Shown here in pieces: positions 32,634-40,435 of a stretch of DNA of 64,000 nt. The first letter of the stretch is position 1. Every line of letters starts with the position of its first letter. The position numbers and the translations under genes were made by a program. The notes under the pieces were generated by a model, which searched no databases, had not been told where the DNA came from, and saw nothing but the letters and a program-made list of their open reading frames with translations. The stretch covers positions 1 through 64,000 of the forward strand of contig CALHTB010000013.1 in assembly GCA_938038785.1 (NCBI GenBank). Reading direction: 5' to 3'. Origin of the DNA: an uncultured Acidimicrobiales bacterium. GTDB lineage: Bacteria > Actinomycetota > Acidimicrobiia > Acidimicrobiales > SHLQ01.

Positions 32634-34480
32634 GGGGCGCTGGGCGGACGCAACCCGAGAGCTCGGCGTGCGATCCACCGCACGAACCGCAGCGGAGCGG
32701 GCAACTTCTCGACTTCGACGAAGACTTCGTCCATTGGCGGAGCGAAGACCGCACCCGACCGACTGAGGTACGCAAACACCGGATACGAAAGGTCGGACAT
32801 GAGGCCCGAGATGACGTTGTCTCGCGGGTTGCGCCAACCGACAATCTCCTCATCGGTGCCCAGGACGGCAATCTCAGATCGCGAATCACCAAACCACTCC
32901 AAGGCACGGCGCAGCGTCGGGCTATTGATCGACCGAGCCGAGCCGGTGTGGCGAAGTGCGATGAGGTCACAGGAGAGCGCATCGGTGCTCGCATACAAGC
33001 GCTTCGGACTAACCGTGTGCGGCCCGGCCATTAGCCCGAACAATCCGTCGGGGCACTTGTCCCAGGCATCGATCATCGCTAGGTGCGGCGGAGCGGTTAT
33101 TGCTGCGGTCAACGCCGCAACCGAGTGATCGTAGGTTCGCTGCCAGAATACGTTCTCGGCGGTGCCCGCAATGAGTGCCTCGAGTGCTGCCGTCGTTGCG
33201 TGCAGGTGCTCGCGAGGATGGCTGCGGAGCCGAACCATCGAGATTCGAAGGTCGGCGTCGCGCCATGCGGTGCTGATCTCGACCGGCCCGAGAATCGGAG
33301 GCTCAACGATACTGCTGACCTCAGCGGTGCAGTCAATGACGTCGCATGCGGGAGCGACCCCGAAGTGCTCTGCAACATCGAGCACCGAGCGATTCGAGTA
33401 CAGCGCGCTGTAGAGGTTCGGTCCGTCCATGACGGTCACCGTGGCACCCCGAGCCTGGAGCTCATCGACAACCAACGAGACGAACACCGGGTCGATCACA
33501 CTCGATGTGTCGTCGGTCGAGTACCCCATCATCCACGAAGACAAGAGTGCGATTGATCGGCCGTGAACGGGTCCGAGAAGGTCGAGGGCCGCGTTGACCG
33601 CTTCGGTTCGGGTGTGTGTCGAGTCGGCGAAAATCGAGACGCTCGCACCGGACCCGAACACCGCCTCACCGACCGCAGGTACGGACGAGTCGGCTGAACT
33701 CACTATGTGATAATCCGGCGGTGAGAAGCGGGGCCCGATGGCCTCGAGTGCCGACGCGATGCTCTGGGCGGTGACGCCGCCTCGTAACCAGTCGTACTCG
33801 TCGAGCACGTTCGCGACGGTCTCAAAGACCATGCGATGCTCGCGTTCTTCCCGGCCGATCCGGGTGAAGGCTTCGAGGTTCTCACCATCGAGTTCGGCCT
33901 CAAGCTCGATGAGGCGATCCCAGCAGAGCTCGGCGGTCTCCTCTGCGTCGACGTTGTAGATGCAGAATTCGCGGAAGGACTTGTGTTTGAGCTCGGCTCG
34001 CAGGTCGGGAGATAGCTTCCCCACCAATCGAGCTGCTTGCGCCAAGCCATCGACGAGAACGTTGCGTAACGGTGCTGCCGATCGAGGTACGTGGTGCTTC
34101 AACGCGGACGACCAACCTGCGAGGTATCCCGAGGTCTGCTCGATGGTGGTGCGAGCAAGACCGACAGGGTTGTCGACATCGCGTACCAGCGTTCCTCGAA
34201 TGAGAACGGTGTGAGCCTCCTCATCACGCCACACCTGTGTGAACGCATGACGGAGGATCTCGATGACCTCGATCGGTGCAACGAGATGTTCGAGCCGCTG
34301 GCCGAGAATGTCTTCGCGGTAGGCGTACGACACCAACTGTTCTCGCTCAAGAGCGAGCATGGCAAGACGCCGATACTCCCCTGCTGGGTCTCTCTCGAAT
34401 TCGACCCGAAGCTCGGCGAGGAGCGCTTCACACTCGGCGAGAATGAGCCCAGGCTCAGGAGGTGAGGACATCGAGCTCAT
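32630..34480 (-). CDS. Fusion of a ferritin-like di-iron domain and a DUF362-like domain
   Basis: 616 residues. The first about 225 are helical and carry two ferritin-type iron motifs, EEAH (87-90) and EREH (212-215), with further Glu in LEREQLV and DAEETAELCWDRLIELE, so a di-iron site is likely. Residues about 280-560 resemble DUF362 proteins (VSIFADSTHTRTEAVNAAL, ATVTVMDGPNL, IDAWDKCPDGLFGLMAG), a family of unknown function often linked to Fe-S proteins, but no CxxC ferredoxin motif is present. ATG at 34480 has GGAGAG very close; an ATG at 34471 is an alternative. First gene of the operon with the FAD enzyme and the hydrolase. Confidence 0.65.
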   Translation of the reverse strand: MSSMSSPPEPGLILAECEALLAELRVEFERDPAGEYRRLAMLALEREQLVSYAYREDILGQRLEHLVAPIEVIEILRHAFTQVWRDEEAHTVLIRGTLVRDVDNPVGLARTTIEQTSGYLAGWSSALKHHVPRSAAPLRNVLVDGLAQAARLVGKLSPDLRAELKHKSFREFCIYNVDAEETAELCWDRLIELEAELDGENLEAFTRIGREEREHRMVFETVANVLDEYDWLRGGVTAQSIASALEAIGPRFSPPDYHIVSSADSSVPAVGEAVFGSGASVSIFADSTHTRTEAVNAALDLLGPVHGRSIALLSSWMMGYSTDDTSSVIDPVFVSLVVDELQARGATVTVMDGPNLYSALYSNRSVLDVAEHFGVAPACDVIDCTAEVSSIVEPPILGPVEISTAWRDADLRISMVRLRSHPREHLHATTAALEALIAGTAENVFWQRTYDHSVAALTAAITAPPHLAMIDAWDKCPDGLFGLMAGPHTVSPKRLYASTDALSCDLIALRHTGSARSINSPTLRRALEWFGDSRSEIAVLGTDEEIVGWRNPRDNVISGLMSDLSYPVFAYLSRSGAVFAPPMDEVFVEVEKLPAPLRFVRWIARRALGLRPPSAP

Positions 34481-34580
34481 TACTCTCCATATTCACATAC
34501 TCTCCGATTCTGCGTGCGCCGCTGGCATGAAGACCAAGGTCCGACACCCAGCAAACCCTCTCGCGAACCCAACCCCAAAT

Positions 34581-34598
34581 TAGATGTCAGACCCCGTA
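34581..34598. repeat. Partial family C element
   Basis: GATGTCAGACCCC on the plus strand (minus GGGGTCTGACATC) matches one half of the palindrome at 49104-49132. It lies just before the small wHTH gene. Confidence 0.4.
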
Positions 34599-34612
34599 GC
34601 TAATCTCTGGCT

Positions 34613-34978
34613 ATGGAGATGTGGGAAGTGCATGCGGACGGAACAGCGGGTGCGTTGCGGGGACGGCCGCTTCGGTATGTGTTGGTCCAAATCATGTACG
34701 AAACCCACACCCCGATGAGCATCCCCGAGCTCATCGAAGCATGTGAAGCCGCCGGTGTCATCTTCGACGGTCGAGCATCAAAGATCATCTCCGACGCCTT
34801 GCGTTGGGAAGTACGCCGAGGCCGAATCATCCGCCTCGGCCGCGGCATCTATATCCGTGGTGTTGTCCCCCGGGGAACCCTGTGGCGCATTCGCAAACGC
34901 GTCGCCGAGTACCGCGAGTTCCTCGAACAACTCACCCCACCAATCTGGCAGCAACTCAACACGCCACTCCTCCAGTAA
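34613..34978 (+). CDS. Small winged-helix-like protein of unknown function
   Basis: 121 residues. The middle (MSIPELIEACEAAGVIFDGRASKIISDALRWE then RRGRIIRLGRGIYI, given in parts) looks like a winged helix: a recognition helix followed by a two-strand wing ending in the G.GIY motif seen in AbiEi-type antitoxin N-terminal domains. No toxin partner is adjacent. The ATG at 34613 has no clear ribosome site. May be a DNA-binding regulator; function not known. Confidence 0.55.
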   Translation: MEMWEVHADGTAGALRGRPLRYVLVQIMYETHTPMSIPELIEACEAAGVIFDGRASKIISDALRWEVRRGRIIRLGRGIYIRGVVPRGTLWRIRKRVAEYREFLEQLTPPIWQQLNTPLLQ

Positions 34979-35272
34979 CCCGGCACCCAAACAACATCCA
35001 AGAATCTGCCCGAGGGTCAAGGTGGCTGGCTATTGCGCGCCCACGATTCGTCTTCTCACGCCCTGTGACAGGCCAACCGTGCGAATCAACGCCGTCAATG
35101 TCTGTCGAACGTCAATCAAGACAGCATCGGGGAAACCTCGGGCAGCAAATGTGGGCGCGAAGCGCACGATTCGCCCGTGTCATAGCGACAATGTCGGTCG
35201 CTCACTGATGTCAGTTCAAGGTTGTCGCTACTACGCGGGCAGAACACGCCTGCATCGGAGCAGAGTCGAGCC
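34979..35272. other. Gene-free stretch of about 290 bases
   Basis: Lies between the small wHTH gene (ends 34978) and the azlD stop (35273). No credible coding frame, tRNA or strong hairpin was found. The base composition is slightly less GC-rich than the neighbours. Confidence 0.5.
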
Positions 35273-35575
35273 TCAGAGCGCTCGAAGAAGGGCGGTTGTG
35301 ACCGCCGCACTGAGGACCACGACGATGAATGGGGCCCGACGCCACACGAGCAACCCTGCAACGGCAACTCCAGCCAGGCGCTCGTCGAACACCAGCGACT
35401 TGCCGTTTGCGACTGTTAGCTGCACGATCACTGCCATCACGACCGCTGCCGGAATCAGACCTGCAGCGCGGGCAAGCGTCGGGCGACGTTCGAGCAACGG
35501 ACCCACGAGGAAACCACCAGCCAAACGCTGACCCCACACCCCAACGGTGAGCGCGACGATGGCGAGCACGCTCAT
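35273..35575 (-). CDS. azlD: AzlD-family branched-chain amino acid export subunit
   Basis: 100-residue protein with four hydrophobic segments (LAIVALTVGVW, AAGLIPAAVVMAVIVQL, RLAGVAVAGLLVW, FIVVVLSAAVTTALL), the size and profile of AzlD. Works with AzlC in exporting branched-chain amino acids or analogues such as azaleucine. The ATG at 35575 overlaps the azlC stop as ATGA (35572-35575). Confidence 0.82.
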   Translation of the reverse strand: MSVLAIVALTVGVWGQRLAGGFLVGPLLERRPTLARAAGLIPAAVVMAVIVQLTVANGKSLVFDERLAGVAVAGLLVWRRAPFIVVVLSAAVTTALLRAL

Positions 35576-36261
35576 GATTCCGGCTCCTTCGACAGGAGAA
35601 TCGCGATAGCGACGCCGCCCAAGCTCAAGATGATCGGCAACCCGGCAGGCGCGAACGGCAACAGCACCAAACACAACAAGCCACCGGCAATACCGGCAAC
35701 GCGTCCATCTGCGGTGCGGAGCAAGTTGCCAATGATTGCGAGCAAGGCCGCTGGGAAGACGGCGTCGAGACCCAGCCGTTGGGTATCTCCCAGGACATCA
35801 CCGAGGAACGTTCCAACCCCAATGCCGATGAACCAGCCGAGGTACATTCCGGCGGTCGTTCGCCAGAACTCGCGCTCGACACCGTCGGCCGTCGGTTGCT
35901 GCACCGCAATCGCCACGTTCGGGTCGAATGCATTGAGCGACGCGGCGACTCGCCGAAGCGTGCCATCGGGTAGGCGGGGCGTCAGGCTGACCGCAAGGAT
36001 GCCAAACCGGGTCGCCACGATGACCCCCGCAAGAATCGCCGCCCACTCCCCTCCTCCTGCATCGATCACGGCGAGGTAGGCGAACTGCGATGTTGCCGAG
36101 AAGATCACCGACGACGCCACGAACGCTCGCATCGCCGACGTTCCGTTGTCGATCAGCACAACCTGCAAGGTCACACCGAGCGAGAAGAACGTGATCGCCA
36201 TCGTCGCGAAGTCGGCCAGCGAAAGCCGAGGCGCAGGTGCGACGGCCGGCTCGGTGGACAT
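35572..36261 (-). CDS. azlC: AzlC-family branched-chain amino acid exporter
   Basis: 229-residue inner-membrane protein. The conserved start region (DFATMAITFFSLGV...) and SSVIFSATSQFAYLAVIDAGGGEWAAIL-type block (residues about 50-78) are AzlC features; Pro/Gly-rich loops separate about six to seven helices. Pairs with the overlapping azlD. No Lrp-type regulator is adjacent. Confidence 0.85.
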   Translation of the reverse strand: MSTEPAVAPAPRLSLADFATMAITFFSLGVTLQVVLIDNGTSAMRAFVASSVIFSATSQFAYLAVIDAGGGEWAAILAGVIVATRFGILAVSLTPRLPDGTLRRVAASLNAFDPNVAIAVQQPTADGVEREFWRTTAGMYLGWFIGIGVGTFLGDVLGDTQRLGLDAVFPAALLAIIGNLLRTADGRVAGIAGGLLCLVLLPFAPAGLPIILSLGGVAIAILLSKEPES

Positions 36262-36322
36262 AGACCAACCCTAAACCGGCAGGGCGTGGGACTTCGGGCC
36301 GGTCGGTACGCTCGTGATCGAC

Positions 36323-37120
36323 ATGACCGATGGACAGCTGCCCAACGTTGTCGCCCCAAAGGTGGCCTACCCAACCATTGCTCTAGCTGCGGTGAACCTG
36401 GCCGTGTACATCGAGACGACCGTCGTCGGCCTCACCGGGGCAGTTCCATGGTGGATCGCTACCGCCTGCAACACCCTTTGGGCGTACGTGGCCTACACAC
36501 CGCTACACGAATCGGTTCACCGCAACATCGACCGGGAACGACCGTGGGTCAACACCGTCGTCGGCATGTTTGGTGCGCTGCCGCTCTTTCACAATGTTGA
36601 GCTCCACAAGCTGACCCACCTTGGTCATCACGCACATCTGAACAACGCAGCGAAGGACACCGACCACTGGGTCGCTGGTTCGAATCCGTTGTCGGTGCTC
36701 GCTCGCTGCGCGACGTTGTTCGTCGTTCACTACGTGCACGGCATTCGGCTTGCTCGAAAGTCATCAACGTCGGCGGTACGACTTCGCCGAGCAGCGTGGC
36801 AGAACGCGGTCACCATCTTGCCCATCGTTCTGACAGGTGTGTTCATCTCGTGGCCTTTGGCGTTTGCGGTCCAGGTCTTGCCTGGACTGTTGGCTGCCAC
36901 GATCCTCGGCCTGACGTTCGATTGGCTCCCCCATCATCCCCACGAAAGTAGCGATGCACGCGAAGGCACGCGCATCGTCGAGGCTCCGGGCAAGGCGAAC
37001 CTGCTACTCACCTACGTTTATCTCTGGCAGAACTACCACCAGGCTCATCACGTCCGTCCGACGATTCCGTTCTACCTCTACCGCCAACACCACGAGCTCG
37101 ACCGATCGCAACGTTCGTAG
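36323..37120 (+). CDS. Fatty acid desaturase / beta-carotene hydroxylase-like membrane enzyme
   Basis: 265 residues with four hydrophobic stretches and the His clusters HESVH, HKLTHLGHHAH, WLPHHPH and NYHQAHH, which form the di-iron site of membrane desaturases and hydroxylases. Size and the short spacing resemble CrtR-type carotenoid hydroxylases and related sterol/fatty-acid hydroxylases. Start is uncertain between GTG 36314 and ATG 36323. Single gene, convergent with the TetR gene. Substrate unknown. Confidence 0.78.
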   Translation: MTDGQLPNVVAPKVAYPTIALAAVNLAVYIETTVVGLTGAVPWWIATACNTLWAYVAYTPLHESVHRNIDRERPWVNTVVGMFGALPLFHNVELHKLTHLGHHAHLNNAAKDTDHWVAGSNPLSVLARCATLFVVHYVHGIRLARKSSTSAVRLRRAAWQNAVTILPIVLTGVFISWPLAFAVQVLPGLLAATILGLTFDWLPHHPHESSDAREGTRIVEAPGKANLLLTYVYLWQNYHQAHHVRPTIPFYLYRQHHELDRSQRS

Positions 37121-37777
37121 TCAGCCGGTGATGTGTTTCTCAAGGCCGTCGAGAATTAGATCGAGCGTGAATCGAAACTCGTCGGGTGTTTCCTTTCCAG
37201 CTTGATGAAAGTGGATGTGTTCGTGAACGTGAGGAATCGTTTCGTCGGAGAGCATCGCCTGAACGCGAACTCCCGTTTCCTCCGCTCGTGAATCGAGCTG
37301 TTTGAACGCAACCTTCTGTTGGGCGAACCCCTGAATGTGGTTGGTGAGCGCATGGAAGCCAAGGTCAGCGATCTCGGAAGGTAGCCCGCTGCTCGCAAGC
37401 GCCTCGAGGAGATACTCCATCAGTCGAAGTCGATGCGGGCCGGGCCACGTCGTCGACCAGATCGGAACAGCCCAAGGATGCCGGAGCTGCGCCTCAAGGG
37501 TCGACTCGGAGATCTGTTGTGCGGTTGCTCGCCACCCGTGCTCGCCATTGGGTGCATCCACTTCCTTGGCTACCTGATCGACGAGCGCCTCGACGAGCGC
37601 CTCCTTGTCGGAGATGTAGTGGTAGAGCGACATCACACCACAATCAAGTTCATTCGCAAGCCGACGCATGCTCAGCTTCTCGATGCCGTCAGTGTCGGCC
37701 ATTTTTGTGGCGGTCTCGGCGATGTTCGCGAACGTGAGAACCGCCTCTCCTTCTCGAACCTTCTTCGGTCTTCCCAC
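37121..37777 (-). CDS. TetR-family transcriptional repressor
   Basis: 218 residues. The N-terminal HTH (TFANIAETATKMADTDGIEKLSMRRLANELDCGVMSLYHYI in parts) is of the TetR class with a TetR_C-like effector domain after it. The GTG at 37777 is the best start because GGAGG lies seven bases upstream (37785-37789); a GTG at 37798 would place that site inside the gene. It is divergent from the DUF6326-like gene, whose promoter carries repeated CGTACAG motifs, the likely operator. Ligand unknown. Confidence 0.82.
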   Translation of the reverse strand: MGRPKKVREGEAVLTFANIAETATKMADTDGIEKLSMRRLANELDCGVMSLYHYISDKEALVEALVDQVAKEVDAPNGEHGWRATAQQISESTLEAQLRHPWAVPIWSTTWPGPHRLRLMEYLLEALASSGLPSEIADLGFHALTNHIQGFAQQKVAFKQLDSRAEETGVRVQAMLSDETIPHVHEHIHFHQAGKETPDEFRFTLDLILDGLEKHITG

Positions 37778-37807
37778 TTGGGTTCCTCCGCGTGCCACGG
37801 GACACGG

Positions 37808-37835
37808 TTGACTTTTCCGTACAGCGTACTACAGT
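37808..37835 (+). promoter_or_regulatory. Promoter of the DUF6326-like gene with overlapping repeat operator
   Basis: TTGACT (37808-37813), 16-base spacer, TACAGT (37830-37835); the start codon follows seven bases later, implying a leaderless mRNA. GTACAGCGTAC lies in the spacer and CGTACAGTGCACG just after the start codon, likely TetR contacts. Confidence 0.65.
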
Positions 37836-37842
37836 CACCTTC

Positions 37843-38337
37843 ATGAATTATCGTACAGTGCACGAAAACCCGCCATCCATCCGATCTACTCGGTCTGACC
37901 GACCAGCCGGCTTACCCAAGTGGGCCGCTGGTCAGTCGATCGACACGCCGACCCTGCTGTCCACCTTGTGGATCGCGGTGCTCTTCGCTGATGCGTTCCG
38001 CGGTCTTCACGAGACACTTCGTCCAGGGTTCGTCGATGAACTCGCACACGAGGGCACGGTTTACGGCAACGAAGTCACTGACGAGATCTTGCTCGGATCG
38101 GGCTTCACCCTTGCCTTCCTATGTGCCATTGTCGTCTTGGCGCGCGTTCTCCCGCGACGAGTCAACCGAGTCGTGAACATCGTCGGCGCGATCATGATGA
38201 TTTCGGGCGTCTTGGCGAGCTGGCCTAAGGATCCTGACGATCTCGTCTTCGGTACGGTTCAGATCGTCGGCTCAGCCCTCGCGATTTTCATCAGCGTCCG
38301 GTGGAAACAGGACGAGCCGATCGTTGGCCAGCCATGA
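37843..38337 (+). CDS. DUF6326-like four-helix membrane protein
   Basis: 164 residues. After a short polar start come four hydrophobic helices (TLLSTLWIAVLFADAF, LGSGFTLAFLCAIVVLARVL, IVGAIMMISGVLASW, FGTVQIVGSALAIFIS) and an RVNRVVNI link typical of the DUF6326 family. Divergent TetR genes often regulate such integral membrane proteins. ATG 37843 follows a -10 box by seven bases, so the message appears leaderless. Function unknown. Confidence 0.72.
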   Translation: MNYRTVHENPPSIRSTRSDRPAGLPKWAAGQSIDTPTLLSTLWIAVLFADAFRGLHETLRPGFVDELAHEGTVYGNEVTDEILLGSGFTLAFLCAIVVLARVLPRRVNRVVNIVGAIMMISGVLASWPKDPDDLVFGTVQIVGSALAIFISVRWKQDEPIVGQP

Positions 38338-38510
38338 TCCATCTGTTCGCCACTATCGCCGCGAAAGTGTTCGTCATCGTCGTTGAGGCAACATCTCGCG
38401 GACCCCTCCCCTTCGCCGTACTCGGGAAGATCCTCCTTATCGGACACGCCACCCGAGCCATCACCGCAGTGCCACACATCCCACGCGGCTACGCGTCGGA
38501 CCGTCACTGA
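38334..38510 (+). CDS. Small hydrophobic protein overlapping the DUF6326-like gene
   Basis: 58 residues. Its ATG overlaps the stop of the previous gene as ATGA (38334-38337), which suggests coupled translation. The first about 40 residues are moderately hydrophobic. No family recognised, and the short length leaves real doubt. Confidence 0.4.
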   Translation: MIHLFATIAAKVFVIVVEATSRGPLPFAVLGKILLIGHATRAITAVPHIPRGYASDRH

Positions 38511-38579
38511 CCCATCGCCGAAAACTCTCGACCATCGAGCGCTAGCCAGCTACCTCCGATCGAACCTACGCTGCGATCC

Positions 38580-40427
38580 ATGGCAACAAATCGTGACGTC
38601 TTCGCAATGCTGTCCGAGCTCATCACCCTCACCACCCTCGAGGAGGAGAGTCCGCAGTCGTTCAAGGTTCGCGCCTATGAGAACGCGAAGCTCGGGCTCG
38701 AAGCGCACGGTGAAGACATCACTGGCCTCACCGTTACCGAGCTCACCAAGATCAAGGGCGTCGGAAAGGCCACGGCTAGCAAGATCCGAGAGCTTGTCGA
38801 CGGCGGTTCGGTCGAGAAAGTCGAGAAGCTGCGAGCGAAGTACCCGCCCGAATTTGTTGATCTCAGCCGCATCCCTGGCGTTGGTCCAAAGAAGTTGAAG
38901 CTCATCCGCAAGGAGCTTGGTATCGAGAACGTCGAACAGCTTCGCCAAGCAATCGCCGACGAGAAACTCCGCGACCTGCCCGGCATGGGAGAGACCAGCG
39001 AGGCGAAGATCGCCAAGGCAATCGATCGCCTGGGGCTCACCGGCAAAGACCGCCGCACCCCAATCGCCGATGCGATGCCGCTGGCCGAACGGTTGGTGGC
39101 TGATTTCGAAGCGATCCCGGGAGTGGTCGCCGTTGAGTACTGCGGCAGCCTCCGTCGGATGTCCGAGACGATTGGAGACATCGACATCACGGTGGCGTCG
39201 AAGAAACCAGCCGCGGTTATGAAGGCCTCGGTCGACCACAGCGAATGTGCTGACGTCGTGGTCAACGGCGAGACCAAGACATCCTTCCTCACTCGGGAAG
39301 GCCTGCAGATCGACGTGCGTGTCGTCGAGCCCGACCAGTTCGGGGCCGCTGTCATGTACTTCACCGGATCGAAGGCCCACAACATTGCGCTTCGCCAACG
39401 AGCACTCGATCGGAACATGCTGCTCAACGAGTACGGCCTGATCGACACAAGCGACGAATCGCTCGAGGGGGACGATCGCCCGGTCGTGGCAAGCAAGACT
39501 GAAGCCGAGATCTACGCCGCCCTCGACATGGCCTACGTCGAACCACCGCTTCGCGAAGGCCAAGGCGAGGTTGAGGCCGCCGCAGTGACTGGCCCGACAA
39601 CAAAGGCCAAGAAAAAGACCCCCGCCAAAAAGGCACCCAAGGCCAAGTCAAAGAACGACGAGGAAGAGCTCGAAGGCCTGCCCGAGCTGATCCAGCGTGA
39701 ACACATCCATGCCGATCTCCACTATCACACCGCCCGTTCTGGCGATGGGCGTTCGTCGGTCGAGGACATGGTGAAGGTCGCTGCCGAAACCGGCTACGAC
39801 TTTCTCGCCATCACCGACCACGGCGTCGACCTCGCCATCAACGGCTCTACCGCCGAGGAGATGCTCGAGCATCGAGATCACATTGCCCGAGTACAGGAGG
39901 AATATCCCGACATGCTCCTCATGTGGGGATGCGAGCTCAATATCGACGGCAAAGGTGGGCTCGACTACGACGATGACTTCCGAGCCCTGTTCGACTACAC
40001 GGTTGCGTCAGTGCACAGCCACTATGACCAGAAGCCCAACCTGCAGACCGACCGGTTGATCGCAGCCATATCCGACCCGACCGTGAACTCGATCGGGCAC
40101 CTCAGCGGCCGCTACATCGGCCGCCGCCCGGGCATCGAGTTCGATGTCGACGCGGTGCTTGATGCGTTGCTGCACTTCGATGTCGCCCTCGAGGTCAACG
40201 GTGCGCTTCAGCGACTCGATGCTGCTTCAGATGTAGTTCGTCGGGCTGTCGACCGAGAGGTGAAGCTGGTGATCAACACCGATAGTCATCACACCTCCGA
40301 GCTCGGTCGCATGGATTATGGCGTGCGAACTGCACAACGCGGCTGGGCACCCAAGGACCTTGTCGTGAACTCGTGGGATCGTGACCGCTTTATGTCGTGG
40401 GTCGCTGATCGCCCCAAACGGACGTGA
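38580..40427 (+). CDS. polX: DNA polymerase/3'-5' exonuclease PolX
   Basis: 615-residue repair polymerase. Residues about 1-310 hold the helix-hairpin-helix 8-kDa and X-family polymerase regions (IKGVGKATASKI, IPGVGPKKLKLI, GSLRRMSETIGDIDITV with catalytic Asp pair). Residues about 370-600 are a PHP phosphoesterase domain with HADLHYHTARSGDGRSS, ITDHGVD and INTDSHHTSELG metal sites. Between them is an unusual Lys/Ala-rich linker (about 335-360, TKAKKKTPAKKAPKAKSK) followed by acidic residues. Fills short gaps in base-excision repair. Convergent with the giant surface gene, eight bases apart. Confidence 0.92.
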   Translation: MATNRDVFAMLSELITLTTLEEESPQSFKVRAYENAKLGLEAHGEDITGLTVTELTKIKGVGKATASKIRELVDGGSVEKVEKLRAKYPPEFVDLSRIPGVGPKKLKLIRKELGIENVEQLRQAIADEKLRDLPGMGETSEAKIAKAIDRLGLTGKDRRTPIADAMPLAERLVADFEAIPGVVAVEYCGSLRRMSETIGDIDITVASKKPAAVMKASVDHSECADVVVNGETKTSFLTREGLQIDVRVVEPDQFGAAVMYFTGSKAHNIALRQRALDRNMLLNEYGLIDTSDESLEGDDRPVVASKTEAEIYAALDMAYVEPPLREGQGEVEAAAVTGPTTKAKKKTPAKKAPKAKSKNDEEELEGLPELIQREHIHADLHYHTARSGDGRSSVEDMVKVAAETGYDFLAITDHGVDLAINGSTAEEMLEHRDHIARVQEEYPDMLLMWGCELNIDGKGGLDYDDDFRALFDYTVASVHSHYDQKPNLQTDRLIAAISDPTVNSIGHLSGRYIGRRPGIEFDVDAVLDALLHFDVALEVNGALQRLDAASDVVRRAVDREVKLVINTDSHHTSELGRMDYGVRTAQRGWAPKDLVVNSWDRDRFMSWVADRPKRT

Positions 40428-40435
40428 AGTCTGGG

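Noticed and set aside
35116-35367. Minus-strand frame in the gap before azlD
   Set aside because: No start signal and no similarity to known proteins; overlaps the azlD end.
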